Assembly (NCBI GenBank): GCA_004194705.1
Contig: SADC01000398.1
Location: forward strand, 91,098-155,097
Direction: 5' to 3'
Origin: Ditylenchus dipsaci
Taxonomy: Eukaryota; Nematoda; Chromadorea; Rhabditida; Anguinidae
Length of the DNA stretch: 64,000 nucleotides
The stretch's first letter is position 1; each line of letters begins with the position of its first letter. The notes beneath the pieces were generated by a model. That model saw only the letters and a list, made by a program, of their open reading frames with translations. It was not told the origin of the DNA and did no database searches. Below, piece by piece: positions 43,584 to 54,976 of the stretch. The translations under genes were made by a program, and so were the position numbers.

Positions 43584-46500
43584 ATGCTAGTAACTAAGTA
43601 TTACTTAACCTATTTGAATTTTATTGAAAGCATAGTCTCATTGGTATCTCAAGTGATAGCCATATGCTTCTTTTTAAATCTCATTTATCTTTCCATTTCT
43701 AGTTCGACCAAGTTCAAATTCAAAGAGCTTTCTTTTACCATACGTGTTTTCATTACAACTCATATCATTTGCTCTTTGTTGGCTATTCCCTACCACGCAT
43801 ACATTGTTGTTCATTGGAGACACAGTTGGTTTAGCTTATTGAAAATATTATGGATCATTTAAATTTTTTAAACTTTTCAACTAACTTATTTTTTTTAAGA
43901 CAGGGTTTGTGATGGTCTTTTTTAAAAAAATTTGTCCTTTTTCGGGACCCATAATCTTTTTTATTTTTGAAGTTTTCAGTCAAAATCTTTCTTTTTCGCT
44001 CCAAAATAGCAATAAGCACTGTATAAAATGAAATAAAATCTTTTTTTACACAAATGTCTTTTTTTTGAAATATTTTATTACGAACCCCGTTTTAAAGGGC
44101 CATTGCCAGCTGTTTTCAATTGTCCCCGCCAATTCAATTTTTTTCGCCCAATCATTGAATTGTCCCCGCCAATTCAATTTTTTTCGCCTAATCATTGAAC
44201 TTCTGTGAGGATTTTTTGGCTTGATTTCTAACAAAAAAGGCCTAGGATTTAATTTTAGGCACAATCTTGTTAGAAATCAAGTTAAAAAATCCGTATAGAA
44301 TTTCAATGATTAGGAAAAAAATTTGAATTGGTGGGGACAACCGTTGTCGGGGACGGCAATAGCCCTTTAAGACGATTTTTTCTGGACCTCTTTTGGACCT
44401 CGAAAAGTATTAAGAATCTCATAGTAATTTTTCGGTATATTAATTTGTTGACTACACAACCTGTTTATAATAGGCTAAACACTATGGAACTATTTTTTCA
44501 CTGGATTTTCAGAAAACGGCCTCTAAATCAAGAGCTTGATTTTTTTTGAAAAAAAAACTTTTTAGGGCAAAAAAAACAAACTATAAAAGTTAATAAATAA
44601 AAAATTTTCGAATGCTTGACTTTGCAGGCTTTTGGATCAAAATCAGTCGGAAAAAAACCAGAAAAGTCAAAATTTACAGTCAAAACTATATATAGTGTAA
44701 ACCCTGGGGACAGGCTTTAGGTGTGCACTATATGGAAGTGTACACTAAAAATAGGTGTACATAGAGATGGCCTCGGGACAGGAATCCCGTCCCGAAGGTT
44801 TTTTTAGCATATATATTTCGTCCCGGAAAAAATTCCAGTCTGTCCCGTCCCGAAAAAATATTTATTTTTGTCCCGTCCGCTAGAAAATTTAAGCTAAAAA
44901 TCCGGGACGGGGTGTCCCACGCGACGCAATTTGGCCATTTTTCCGTCCAGAAACCCGCCCCGAAAAAATTTTCGACCTTGTCCGTCCCGGCGTCCAGTCC
45001 CGAAATTTTTTATAGTAATTTTGTCCCGTCCCGAAATTGGCCATTTTCCATCTCTAAGTGTACATTATATCAAGTGTTTATTTTAGTCATTTTAATTTAC
45101 CCCTGTCCAAAATGACTAAATCCAAGTGCACTCTATATCGAGTTGTACACTATATCGAGTTTCGACTGTACCATCATATTTTTTTGTCCAGTCTGTATCA
45201 TCATATTCAGCGTACTGTAAATAAGATAATCCGGCATACCGAAAATCTCTATTCGCAACTTTAGGTGATTTCACAAAATATTTAGAACTGAGTTGTCCTG
45301 ATTTCTATTTTTGGTGGGTTTACAATGAGTTTCCTCGGTAATTACTTTTTATTATAAGCGCTGCTTTATCCTTCCTCCCTAGGAATTTTTTGATCTTATA
45401 TGGCTGGACCCCAAAAAATAAATTTTTACTTCATTTTTCAGAGCTCTGCCTTTCAATTTTTTTATTTAAAGGGGGACTTTTACGGCTACTTTTTGACATC
45501 AACTGCTACTTCACTTTACATACATTTTTCACATATTTTTTCCTATCCCAGATGTATTCACACCGATCTATAGCTGAATCATTTCTCTATCGATTGAGTG
45601 GTCAAACACTTCAAAAAAATATAATTTTCGATAAAAACACACCAAATATAAGGTAAAACTCCACTAAAAACACCTAGATAAAACCATGGTTTTAGTATAA
45701 GTTTGTTGTTATTTTCTCATCATTTTAATCAGGCTGTTTGACCACTCAATCGATAGAGAAAAATCTCATCTACAAAACGGTGTAAAACATCTGAGATAAG
45801 AGAACAAAATATGTAAAAAAGCGTATGTGAAGTGAAGTAGCAGTCGATGTCATAAAGTAGCCGTAGAACTCCCCCTTCTAAATTACTAATTTAAATTTGA
45901 CTTTTTCAGATATTACATTTTACAATCCAAATATAATGTTCTGCACAGGAATTTTCACTTTTCATATGCAACTCTTATGGGTTTGCCTGTATTAATAATG
46001 GTGTTAGATCAACTTATCTGCTTGAAAATATATGGAGTAGCTTAAGGCAAAATTTCCCAGCAATTGGTATATTCACCGTCATTTTCGTTTACTGCTGCTC
46101 CTTATCATTTATTTAATGGAGCTGCCTTTCGACTATCCTAAAAGTATGTTATTTGGGCTGTTCTAACAAACGAACATACGAAACCTTATTACCAGGAAAC
46201 CTTATATAGCATTCGATAGAGCTTCGAAAATGCTACTTTGACTAAAAATTCGATTGTTGAAAAAAACTAACCATTTGAAAATCGGGCATATAGCGATATA
46301 TTACTGATGTTCGACCATGTAAATGTGTGCTTATGCAGTCAAGTGGTTAAGGATGCAGTGATCGAGGTCTCGAGTTCGACTCCCTCTGCTGCATTTCATT
46401 TTTGTCCCATGCAATATTCGGCTATGGTATAGAATCCCCCTGCCAGCGCAAAATTTACTTTTCTACAAGGAGACGGGACCCGTCTCATACTAATTCTCAT

Positions 46501-47447
46501 GCTCTGAAACAGCACGGAAACACGTCGATTTCTGAAAAATCGAATTTTTTTGGTTTGCCTTGGTCCACCAATATAAAACATTAAAAAAAAATTCGATTCG
46601 CGCCAAAACATTGTAAAGGAAATCAGGGCTCTATTGGATGGGAAGCGAATAAAGAGGGGCACTAATCATAACGAGCCCATTAAAAAAAAAATGTTGAACA
46701 TGGTTTTTTTTTCTATCCAATAGTATATAAGGTTTCCCGGTATCGCATGGTCCATTGTAGCAAGTAACTTTTTGCTGATAAATTAAGTGGTTGGACATTC
46801 TTAATACTTGTAAACTTTCTGAACCCAATTGAAAAGTTGTGGTAAAACCCGATTTTCAAGAGTCCCTTTTCGGGCATCCAAAAAATCAGGCGGCTGGCCG
46901 CCTTATTAAAGAAAATACCGTAGTTAATGCATATCCTCTTTTAAATAATTTTACAAAGCTTTAGTGGAGCAATGTACATCATTTGTCTGCTTGCTTATAA
47001 AGTATAAAAATATGCCTCAAACAATCTTCAAGTTTTGCGTTGAATTTTCTTGCCTTCTTTGCACAATATACTATTTTTATGCAGCTAATCGACACAGAGA
47101 TAAAGACATTGTAAGACTATTATTTTTTAAATCATAATAGAATATTTTTTTCAGAAAAATCGGATTGTGAAAGTAACTTTGATAGCACAAATGGTATGAG
47201 TACTATTCCTAATTTTGCTTCAATACTTTTCAAAATCGTAAGCGCTTTCCAAATGTGTTGTAAAATATTATTGTAAATTGAGATATCTGGTCAAGAAGCT
47301 TCTACTTACGTGGGTCAAACTGTTTTTACAATAAATCTTATCAAAGTTGCCATCATGAGTATTATATATCATTGGGTAGTCTTGAAAAGTGTAGTGTTTG
47401 TGATTCCAAAAAAGAATACATTTGTGACTAGAAGTGCTTTCGGCTAA
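43584..47447 (+). CDS. Serpentine 7TM chemoreceptor-like gene B
   Basis: Exons: 43584-43828 (MLVTKYYLTYLNFIES, then a second segment ending VVHWRH), 45910-46143 (FYNPNIMFCTGIF, LPVLIMVLDQLICLK, MELPFDYPK), 46965-47110 (YIICLLAYKV, FSCLLCTIYYFYAANRH), 47155-47237 (KNRIVKVTLIAQM, IPNFASILFKI) and 47283-47447 (TYVGQTVFTINLIKVAIM, stop TAA). Junction positions and phases equal those of gene A. Exon two has lost a base near 45953 compared with gene D, and exon four slips at GTATGA, so as read the gene is broken. Introns one and two carry at least six transposons. Recent duplicate of gene D, including about 280 bp upstream (43290-43580 versus 61800-62105). Confidence 0.72.
43890..44091. repeat. GGTTCGTAAT repeat, inverted copy
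   Basis: Inverse of the 29096-29285 unit, ending TATTTTATTACGAACCCCG. Lies in receptor B intron one. Confidence 0.65.
44092..44370. repeat. Foldback MITE, AAAGGGC family
   Basis: TTAAAGGGCCATTGCC and GGCAATAGCCCTTTAA ends; GTCCCCGCCAATTCAATTTT occurs twice on the left arm (44124 and 44161), showing a short tandem duplication. Confidence 0.82.
44677..45168. mobile_element. pogo-like MITE
   Basis: CAGTCAAAACTATATATAGT and ACTATATCGAGTTTCGACTG ends, TA outside both. A hAT-like MITE is nested at 44762-45056. Confidence 0.8.
44762..45056. mobile_element. Nested hAT-like MITE rich in GTCCCG
   Basis: TAGAGATGG and CCATCTCTA ends; flanks GGTGTACA and AGTGTACA differ at one of eight bases. The interior has about ten copies of CCGTCCCGAAA-like words. 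Confidence 0.78.
45468..45875. repeat. Foldback MITE, ACTTTTACGGCTAC family, intact
   Basis: Ends GGGGGACTTTTACGGCTACT and AGTAGCCGTAGAACTCCCCC. Inner GATTGAGTGGTCAAACACTT pairs with TTTGACCACTCAATCGATAG. It is the best reference for the split copy at 1035. Confidence 0.82.
46185..46745. repeat. Repeat with tRNA-like block in receptor B intron
   Basis: GGAAACCTTATATAGCATTC on the left and TATATAAGGTTTCCC on the right are inverted. Inside, 46335-46395 looks like a decayed tRNA: CAAGTGGTTAAGG (A-box-like) and GAGTTCGACTCCC (B-box-like), but stems do not close. Likely tRNA-derived, not a working gene. Confidence 0.5.
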
Positions 47448-47504
47448 AAGTTTTTTAAATGTTATCCTCTGTCAATAAATTTGTTTCATTTATTATCTGG
47501 AATT

Positions 47505-48044
47505 TAAAAAAGGACAATACTTTTTTCTCCGACTAAAACACTTTTTTCCGACTAATTTCTTTTTTTCCGACTAATTTTAACTTTGTTTTTATTTGGCATT
47601 TTTTCTTAATTTTGTGCTAATTTTTTTAAAAGTTTTAGTATTGTCGTGTAGCCAGGATCTCAGCTTTCCAACAAGCTATAAAACTTCATTGAAGGATTTA
47701 GAAAGGTAGACTTTTAGAGGTTTCAAAAAATAAAATAAAAATAAAATTTATTTTTATTTATTTTTTGAAACCATTTTTTGAAAAAAAAAAAAAAAAGAAT
47801 AAAATTTATTTTATTTTATTTTTTGAAACCTCTAAAAGTCTACCTTTCTAAAATCCTTCAATGAAGTTTATAGCTTGTTGGAAAGCTGAGATCCTGGGCT
47901 ACACGACAATACTAAAACTTTTAAAAATTAGCACAAAAATTAAGAATAAATGCCAAATAAAAACAAAGTTAAAATTAGTCGGAAAAAAAAGAAATTAGTC
48001 GGAAAAAAGTGTTTTAGTCGGAGAAAAAAAGTATTGTCCTTTAA
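47505..48044. mobile_element. 540-bp near-perfect palindrome with CCGACTAA arrays
   Basis: Ends AAAGGACAATACTTTTTTCT and inverse. Each end has three spaced TTTTTTCCGACTAA words. The arms pair almost base for base through AGGATCTCAGCTTTCCAACA to an AT-rich centre. A very recent MITE with arrayed ends. Confidence 0.88.
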
Positions 48045-48397
48045 AAAATGCAGTAAAAATGTGCTAAATATTTGCTCTGAGCTGAAATATAGATCCTTAA
48101 AGTCAGAAGTGGGCGCTTTTTAGAGAAATACGGCATGTGTTTACCTAAAAAAATTTTTGATATAAAAAATTAAAACTATTTTTGTTGAGGCTCTCAAAAT
48201 TCAAATCTAATTTCAGCATGCAGTGTAATTGTAGCTTAAGATCCCTCTCATTTTAAAAACTTGGAGGAAGTGATATTTTATAGAAAGCGGGGGCGCAATA
48301 GTTTTGCCAATCGCCAATGAAATCACTTCGCCAATGATATGTTTTTTCTAATAGCTTCTTTTATCAAGTATTCGGCGCTACCGAGAATAACCACCAA

Positions 48398-48868
48398 CCT
48401 CCCCCCCCAAATGGAATTTTTTTAAAAGTGTTTTCAAACACCATATATCGACTCAAAATCGCCTCAGGAACTCGAAACAGGCATTATTTTTGAGTTTGGT
48501 CAATAAAAATCGAGTTTTGGGACCACCCAAAATTACTTTTTTTTGACTATTTTTAAAGGGACTTAGGGCTGTATTTGGGGTGGGAAGGGACCAAAAAGAG
48601 GCCAATTTGTTCAAAAAGGAACTTACCTTAGACATGATTCCGAGCAAGACTCTTGATCAAAAAGGCATTTAAAGGTACTTTTTTGCGCAGTCCCATGTTC
48701 AAAAACAGGGTAAAACATTCCTATAGTCGAGATTTAAAAATGCCCAAAACTCGATTTTTCATTGACCAGAACTTGAAACAAATGCCTTTTTAAACTTCTG
48801 AGGTGATTTTGAGTCGATATAGAGTCTTTGGAAACAGTTTTAAAAAAATTCCATTTGGGGGGGGGGTG
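48398..48868. repeat. Palindrome with poly-C/poly-G ends
   Basis: CCCCCCCCAAATGGAATTTT and the inverse at the right bound arms containing ATCGACTCAAAATCGCCTC. One half of the TGTCTAAGGTAAGTT hairpin repeat lies inside. Confidence 0.72.
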
Positions 48869-49003
48869 TCTATACTCCGGTAGGGTCAAGTATTCTTATT
48901 CCTTTGTCCGACAAATTAACACTCATGCGGCAGCTCATCCCACTGGCTACAAAATTAGTGGTAGTTTGCCTGACAAAGAAATGACAATACTTGAGAAAAG
49001 ACG

Positions 49004-49612
49004 GACACGGACGATTCATCACCAGGCCGATTCATCACCTCGGGACGATTCATCACCTCCCATAAAAAGCGGACGATTCATCACCTTCCACAAAAAGAGG
49101 ACGATTCATCACCTTTCACAAATTATGAGTTGTCTTGACACAAAAAAATGTAAAATTTAACAGCAATATTTGATAGCTGGTTCAAAAAATTAATTTACTC
49201 TTTTCTCATTGGAACTCTTCTCATTCTCGCTGGAAGGGATGCGCCAAAAAAGCGATAGATCTATTTCTACGCGGATGCAAGAATTCTTGGAAAGGTGCTC
49301 CAATATCAAGCGGGACTCATGGTGGCGGAGCAGGTGAGAGCTCAGGGCGGGCAGCAGGGCAAAATCAAGCGGACCAAATCTGATGAACATCTCCGCGGCT
49401 TGGCGTACAATATCTTAATGGATCGATAGTTTCACATGTTGGAGTTTTTGTTTGATTTAACTTTACCTCACACATGTTATGAAAATTTGTTGATTTTGTT
49501 GTTATGTTTCTGAATAAATTAAAATTTGTAGATTGGTGATGAATCTTCCCTTTTGTGGTAGGTGATGAATCGTCCGAGGTGATGAATCGGCCTGGTGATG
49601 AATCGTCACGTA
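49004..49612. mobile_element. Element with GGACGATTCATCACC arrays at both ends
   Basis: Five copies of GACGATTCATCACCT-like units at 49006-49115, and four in inverse orientation at 49545-49610. The middle (49200-49430) is unusually GC-rich for this window with short open frames that may be relics of a coding region; none is identifiable. Confidence 0.75.
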
Positions 49613-49860
49613 CCGGAGAAAAGAAGCTATTAGCGAAAACATACCCATTGGTGAAGTGATGTCATGGGCGAAAGTTTATTGTCAAAACGATTACGCCTTT
49701 GTAGGGGTGATATGAAATAATCAAAATTTTATTAATTCAAATTCCAATTTTTATATTATATAATTCGATTTTCGATAAGTAATTTATTACTGACCATCAC
49801 TTTCAAGAAAATAGCTGGTGTATAAAAAACATTTAATTTTTTTTGTGATATATAAACTGT

Positions 49861-51985
49861 CTACTTTTTCTGTTCATCAAGGTATTTGTTCTTGCGGTTT
49901 TTTATGTGCTCTTTGATTTTCGTAGGCCATAGACTCTGTTGACATAGTCAATAAGGATGGCGTAATGTTCGGTGAATATCTTGGCTCCAGTTTCTAGAAG
50001 TAAACATTTACTAAAGTTAATTATTGCTACAATCAATATAAAAAACAGAACCTGAGAGAGTGAAGGAAATCAGCCACAAAAAGTCGACATAAGTCAAACC
50101 TGAATCAACCAAAAAATTTGATTTTAGATTCTCGCAGAATCTTCTCATAGACTGGCAGAAATTATGAAGTCCGGCAAAAATATCTCTTTGTAAACTTGTT
50201 CCTAATCAGTTATTAAGAGACATAATCTGTAACTTTGAAGGTTTTTTGTATCAAATTGGCACCGTGATCTTTTCGACTTTTTTTACCTTGCATGTTACAT
50301 ACCAAAAAACTCCACATTTTATGCCAAGCAATATGTTCTCAGATGCAAACACTGATTTATCTGAAAATTTTGAATTATGGCCTTTATAATGAAGTAACTT
50401 TCAACCACCGAAAATTAGCTCTTTGTTAAAATGGATAGGAGTGGTCTGTTTTATATATGCTCATATGCGTATTTAGACTTATATTACTCGGCTGTTGCAG
50501 TTCTACAAGGTGGCTGTGATAATTTACCATATTTTTTGCGAAAATTTTGTACTTCTGACCAATTTTAAAAAAAAACCACTAACTTTGATTCGTGCATTTT
50601 TTCCTAAAGATTTTTACCGTGACGCTACCGTGGCGCGAGAAATAGATCGCAGTTTCAGAATCTACGGGAAAAACTGCATCTGATAGCAATAAACTGGTAA
50701 GCAATATCGATCGCAGCTCGGCCCACCTGAACCTCTGAAGTTAGGAAGTGAGACGAATTTCTAGCCGAGTGAATGAGCCCAAACACGCATATGAGCATAT
50801 ACAAAACAGACCACTCCTACCTATTTTAAGAAAAGAGGTCATTTTCGGTGGCTGAAAATAATAACTTCAACAAAAGCCATAACTCAAATTTTTTTAGCAT
50901 AAATCGGTGTTAACATCTGAAAACATATCGCTCAGCATTGAATTTGGAGTCGAATGGTATATAACATTTAGGGTAGAAAAATAGTCGAAAGGAGGAGAAC
51001 ACTATACCGCCTAGCTCAAAAACCCTAAATCGTGTTTTTTCGACGTTTTAGCTTCTAAAACGTGCATAAAAATGTTTTTAGGGCCCGGCCGAGCATTTTG
51101 AAAAAAAAAAATCACCGAAATTCTGACTTTCACCTTTGGGGACCAGGGTAATTTAAGCCAAAAGGGTCGTGGATAGTCAAAATGTGGAGGTTATGTGGTA
51201 TTCTACTAGGTTTTCCGACTGGAACTTGGCAAAAAGAGCCTCTAAATGCATTTCGATCAAGAGTCTGCTCGGAATTGTGTATAAGGTAAGATATAAAGTG
51301 AGATGCGCGCACTCACTTACCTTATACACAATTCCGAGCAAGACTGGCGTTTTTGAACTAGGCGGTATAGTGTTTTTTAGCCGTCAAAAAAATTACGATG
51401 CCAAAGCTCATTTAAAAAACCTTCAAAATTACAAATTATGTCTCTGAAACCTCTTATACTCAAAAACTTGACACTTAACACCTTATTATTAGTAGCAATG
51501 GCTTTGTAAAGTCTGCCATATATGTTTGGTTGACCATTTGCTCGGGGAAACTCGTTTTTAACAATATAAGATGACTAACTGCCAAAATATATCTCTGTTC
51601 CAATCGTGAAGCTCATCTACACGGGCTTTTTCGACGGCATCTTTGCCCCAAGGCCTTAAATGGTGTTAACACAAGCAAAGATTATATTTATACCATATTT
51701 GTTAGCTAAAAGCGAGCAATTGCTCCACTCTGAGTAATCACTGTCTCGCCTTCATTAATATCTAGTATAGGAAGTTGGCCAAGTGGAGTTTCTAAACAAA
51801 AAATTACAATTCAGCTATGCACAGGATTTTTAAAAACTTTTTTTTAAGCTCTCTCCATTCGTCGCCAAGGCGAGGAATACGGACATCTTCGAACTTTTGG
51901 CCTGCATAATGAAGGAGAAGTCGAATAGGCTCAGCTATTCTCGTACGTCAAAATAAGTAAGCTTATAGTGATCTTTGTCCGACAT
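49861..51985 (-). CDS. Glutathione S-transferase, sigma-like class
   Basis: Cytosolic enzyme that conjugates glutathione to electrophiles; in nematodes this class also includes prostaglandin-synthase-like members. Minus-strand exons: 51985 to about 51845 (ATG; YKLTYFDVR, AEPIRLLLHYAGQKFEDVR), 51791-51694 (ETPLGQLPILDINEG, QSGAIARF), 51654-51580 (WGKDAVEKARVDELHDWN), 50201-50052 (CENLKSNFLVDSGLTYVDFL) and 49993-49861 (IFTEHYAILIDYVNRVYG, stop TAG). The catalytic Tyr is in LTYFDVR, the glutathione-binding Pro/Ser in QLPIL and QSGAIA, and the N-capping box in LTYVD. Frame breaks at GAGAA (exon one), TTTT (exon two) and AAAA (last exon) each need a single base and look like homopolymer errors. 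A foldback fills intron three. Confidence 0.9.
50232..51000. repeat. Foldback element in GST intron
   Basis: Arms share GGAGTGGTCTGTTTTATATA / TATACAAAACAGACCACTCC and CATATGCGT. About 300 bp of unpaired spacer lies between. Confidence 0.72.
51225..51350. repeat. Short hairpin repeat copy
   Basis: CTCGGAATTGTGTATAAGGT pairs with ACCTTATACACAATTCCGAG around AGATATAAAGTGAGATG. A variant of the TGTCTAAGGTAAGTG hairpin. Confidence 0.75.
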
Positions 51986-52380
51986 CTTCACACTCAATTT
52001 TGTTTAACTATTCAAGCAAAACAAGAAAAGAAAATTGAAGAAGTAACAATCGAAACACAAAAATCTTTCTTTATATAACAGTCGCCTTTTGAAGAAATTC
52101 ACAAATTGCTTTCCTTCTCGCTTGTAAACACAAAAATATTTAAAACCTTTTAATTCCCTGTAATTGCAAATTTGAGTCTTGCACTTTTTGGTCTTTGCTT
52201 TATTTAATTGATGAAAAGTTTAACCTTGGTTTTTTGCCAGAAAGTTTCTAATTTGTCGCAATGAAACATCAGAATATTTGGTCTAAAAAAAAGAAGTCAA
52301 AATAGACACTCATGGTTTTGTTTAGTTTCTCACTGATTTTAGCAAACTAACAGGTGAAAGTTACTTTTTCTAATGCTGTT

Positions 52381-52720
52381 TCACCCGTTGGAATCCTTCT
52401 TCTTCCTGTAATATTTTCCGCCACCGTGTTCAGCGTAAAATTCTGCAATTTTTTTCGAAAGAACAATTTTTTAGTTTTTTGTCTCTAGGAAAAGAGGGGC
52501 GATTGTTGGAATAATTGCCTTCATTCTCACGAATCGTGGCCCTGCTACTCACTTTCTCGATAGACCTTCCTTTTCTTTCTGATCCACCAGCTCTTCTAGC
52601 TCATTTGACACGGCGAACGCATAAGACAAAAAATTTTTTGAATATTGATTTTCCAAGTATCGCAGATGGTAGAGACAACAGAGATTTTAAATCAAAGGCT
52701 GCTTCAACAAGATATCAAAT
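52381..52720 (-). CDS. Unidentified minus-strand gene, 3' exons
   Basis: Divergently arranged upstream of the GST. One exon (about 52720-52559) gives AAFDLKSLLSLPSAILGKSI and AFAVSNELEELVDQKEKEGL, ending at a GTGAGT donor. After a 68-bp intron ending CCTAG, the last exon gives DKKLKNCSFEK then IAEFYAEHGGGKYYRKKKDS and a TGA at 52381-52383. One slip in a TTTTTT run and one in an AAAAAAA run are needed. Charged, with a lysine-rich tail. The overlapping 94-codon plus-strand frame is judged a shadow. Family unknown. Confidence 0.5.
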
Positions 52721-52821
52721 ACGTGGATCATTTCTATTAGAACTATCTTTTCTATGTTTTACTTATTTAATGTTAAATTCAGGTGGTGGATTAACATAAT
52801 TTTGAAAACTCGAGAAAGGAT

Positions 52822-53546
52822 ACACGGCGTGTCAAATACGTCGAAAGGCGAAATCGACGTTGGCGTTCTCTCATTGAGCATTTTGAATATAACACTATTT
52901 TTCTGCCGTCTTTTAAAACCTCACATTAAAAAGTTCGTTCCCGCCAAGGTCAGACACTTTTTTATTCCAGATTTAAAAAATTTTTCTTTGGTCTTTGGCC
53001 GGATGTTTTTTGATCAACCTAGTCCAAAAAGTTGTAAGGATTCTGGTTTTGTCATTTTATTTTTTTTAAATTACGCTATATTAGCGGAGATATAGGTCCA
53101 TTTGCTCGCTAAAACATGTCAATTTTCATAAAGCTTGTTTTTCTCCGTCAATACGCATTTTTTTAAACCATAGATACCATCAGAAAGCTGGATTAAAATG
53201 CTCGATTTCTGTAAGACAGATTTTTTTCCATGGAATTTCACAACGATACAGTCAAAAAAAGTTGGCTAGCCGACTTTCCCAAACGGCAATTCAAACTTAT
53301 TTTTGTTCAAACTCTTTGAATTTCATATAAAACTGGGTAATTTTTTCACCATCGATAGAATGATTCTTGGGCAATTCAGTGAATTAAAAAATAGTTCATA
53401 TATGACACACATAAGCGTGAGTTCAAAACAATTATACGAAGTTGAGAAATATTGAGAAAATAACAAAAAATAATCGTGTTCGAATTTTTCGTCCTGACAA
53501 GAAAAATGTCGATTTCGCCTTTCGACGTGTTTGACACGCCGTGGGT
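52822..53546. mobile_element. Element with ACACGGCGTGTCAAA inverted ends
   Basis: Left ACACGGCGTGTCAAATACGT then GAAAGGCGAAATCGACGT; right is the inverse, ending TTTGACACGCCGTG. Inside, about 52930-53090 is part of another repeat (GTTCGTTCCCGCCAAGGTC). Confidence 0.8.
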
Positions 53547-53616
53547 AACAATCAGTTTTTAAAAACTAAGGCTTCTATTGCTATTTTTTCAAATAATTGC
53601 TAGTAAACCATTAACT

Positions 53617-53800
53617 ATGGGCAAAAAAGCCTTCTTATCCAGTGTGATAATATTTACGCGTACTTGAACTTTTGCTAGAGTAATTTATACCAGGTAGGTA
53701 ACTTCTAATTCTTTTTGATCTTATAATATTTAGATGAAAATGATCAGACAGAGAAGTCTAGCTTACAGATCGATAAATCTAGCGAGTATAAATTTACAGT
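53617..53800 (+). CDS. Small unidentified gene, two exons
   Basis: Exon 53617-53693 starts ATG (MGKKAFLSSVIIFT) and ends TATACCAG before GTAGGT. Exon 53734-53800 lies between TATTTAG and a GTAAGT donor and gives DENDQTEKSSLQIDKSSEYK. One base slip is required inside exon one. A short N-terminal hydrophobic segment followed by polar sequence would suit a small membrane-anchored or mitochondrial protein. Further exons may lie beyond the MITE at 53816. Confidence 0.35.
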
Positions 53801-53815
53801 GTAAGTTTCAACACA

Positions 53816-54037
53816 TTAAAGAGGCATTACCAGCGCGTTACACTGCAAATTGAGGTTGGGACCAGCAATTTTTCAAATTAAATTTTCAAATTAAACATTT
53901 ATGACCTTATCCTACTTTTTAAAGTATGCAGAAAAATTTCGTCGGATCAGATAGAATGCTAGGGTCATAAAGAGTCACGAGAGAAAGAAATTGCGGCGGC
54001 CTTTATTGCAGTGTGACACCGCTGCTATTCCTTTTTA
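53816..54037. repeat. Diverged AAAGG foldback MITE
   Basis: TTAAAGAGGCATTACCAGCG and CGCTGCTATTCCTTTTTAA with CACTGCAAATTG-like / ATTGCAGTGTGAC inner pairing. Confidence 0.6.
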
Positions 54038-54905
54038 AGGGATCAACTTTAAAAAGGTATTGTGCAATGTTGTGGTACAGTTTAAATAATTTTTTCAATG
54101 ATTACAACAATAAGCTAAATAGGCTTTTCATTTTTCTATTGCCAAAATACTCTTTCCTAGTAGCAAATTTTGTACTTAATAGAACTTTTTGACGCTACTT
54201 GCATATACCCCCCCCTCTCCCCTGAATCAACTATTTTTGAAAGTTTTCGAAACACCTATGCGGTAGGCCCCAGATAACAAAACTATGTTCTAATTCTCGC
54301 TTTAAAGGACCCTGTCTCTTCCTGATCAATGGTCCAGCTCCAATTCGAAATTTCGCAAATTTAGGCGCGCCGCAAGCACCAGCGCCGACGTTTTCAAAAA
54401 CTGCGCCACACTTCCGAAATCTTTAAATTTTTGAAAAACTTTAACGTGAGTTCAAAGCCTTCTTGAAAAAAATGAGATACAGAGCTACACGTTTATTGCC
54501 AACTAGAAAAAGTATATTGATTAAAAACAATTATGCAAGTTGAATTTCGATGCTATAAGAAGTGCCAAGCAATTGAAAATTGAAATGTTTGGCGAATAAA
54601 TTTAAACCTGTATCGGATACAAAAAGTGGTCAACCAAGAATTGTTTAAAAACTTTGGCAGATTAGCAAACGTAAAAATCCAAGTGCACCCCTCCAAAGAG
54701 TATTTGTCTCTAAGCTTCCTATTTTGGGTTCCCTTGATTTTTTTAAGTTTTCTTTTTTTGCAATGTGTAGCGCTCTAACATAGGTTAGGTTCAGGCCTTA
54801 AGCTTAGATGAAAAAATTAGCTTAAAGAAAAATACTCTTTACAGAGGGGGGAGTGTGCACTTGGGGTGCTGTCTTAGCAAATGCTATCAGTCGAAAAAAG
54901 GTAGT
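54038..54905. other. Intergenic
   Basis: A fragment of the AAAGGG foldback family (54300-54340) and a diverged hairpin-repeat tail at 54255-54290 (TGCGGTAGGCCCCAG). No gene. Confidence 0.5.
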
Positions 54906-54976
54906 TAGCACCGGGTGGTTTCGATCCACCGACCTCTGGGTTATGGCCCAGCACGCTCCCACTGCGCCACGGTGCT
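54906..54976 (-). tRNA. Initiator tRNA-Met (CAU), one base short
   Basis: The minus strand reads as a eukaryotic initiator tRNA-Met almost end to end: a 7-bp acceptor stem AGCACCG with CGGTGCT, then GTGGCGCAGTGGGAGCGTG, the anticodon arm CTGGG-CCATAA-CCCAG with anticodon CAU, and the T arm GGTGGATCGAAACCACC whose loop ATCGAAA is the initiator hallmark. The three G-C pairs in the anticodon stem are also characteristic. The anticodon loop has six bases rather than seven because the normal CCCAUAA is CCAUAA. The gene is 71 bases where 72 are expected. A missing C in a CCC run is most simply a sequence error. Confidence 0.93.

Noticed and set aside
46330..46396. tRNA gene
   Set aside because: A- and B-box-like words are present but the T stem and anticodon stem do not pair; more likely a tRNA-derived repeat remnant.
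50700..50775. 5S rRNA or small structured RNA
   Set aside because: A GGCCCACCTGAACC patch looked structured, but it does not fit 5S rRNA internal control regions and lies in the spacer of a foldback.
52515..52799. 94-codon plus-strand ORF with a hydrophobic start
   Set aside because: The minus strand of the same interval has better exon structure (GTGAGT donor, CCTAG acceptor, collinear charged protein), so the plus frame is taken as a shadow.
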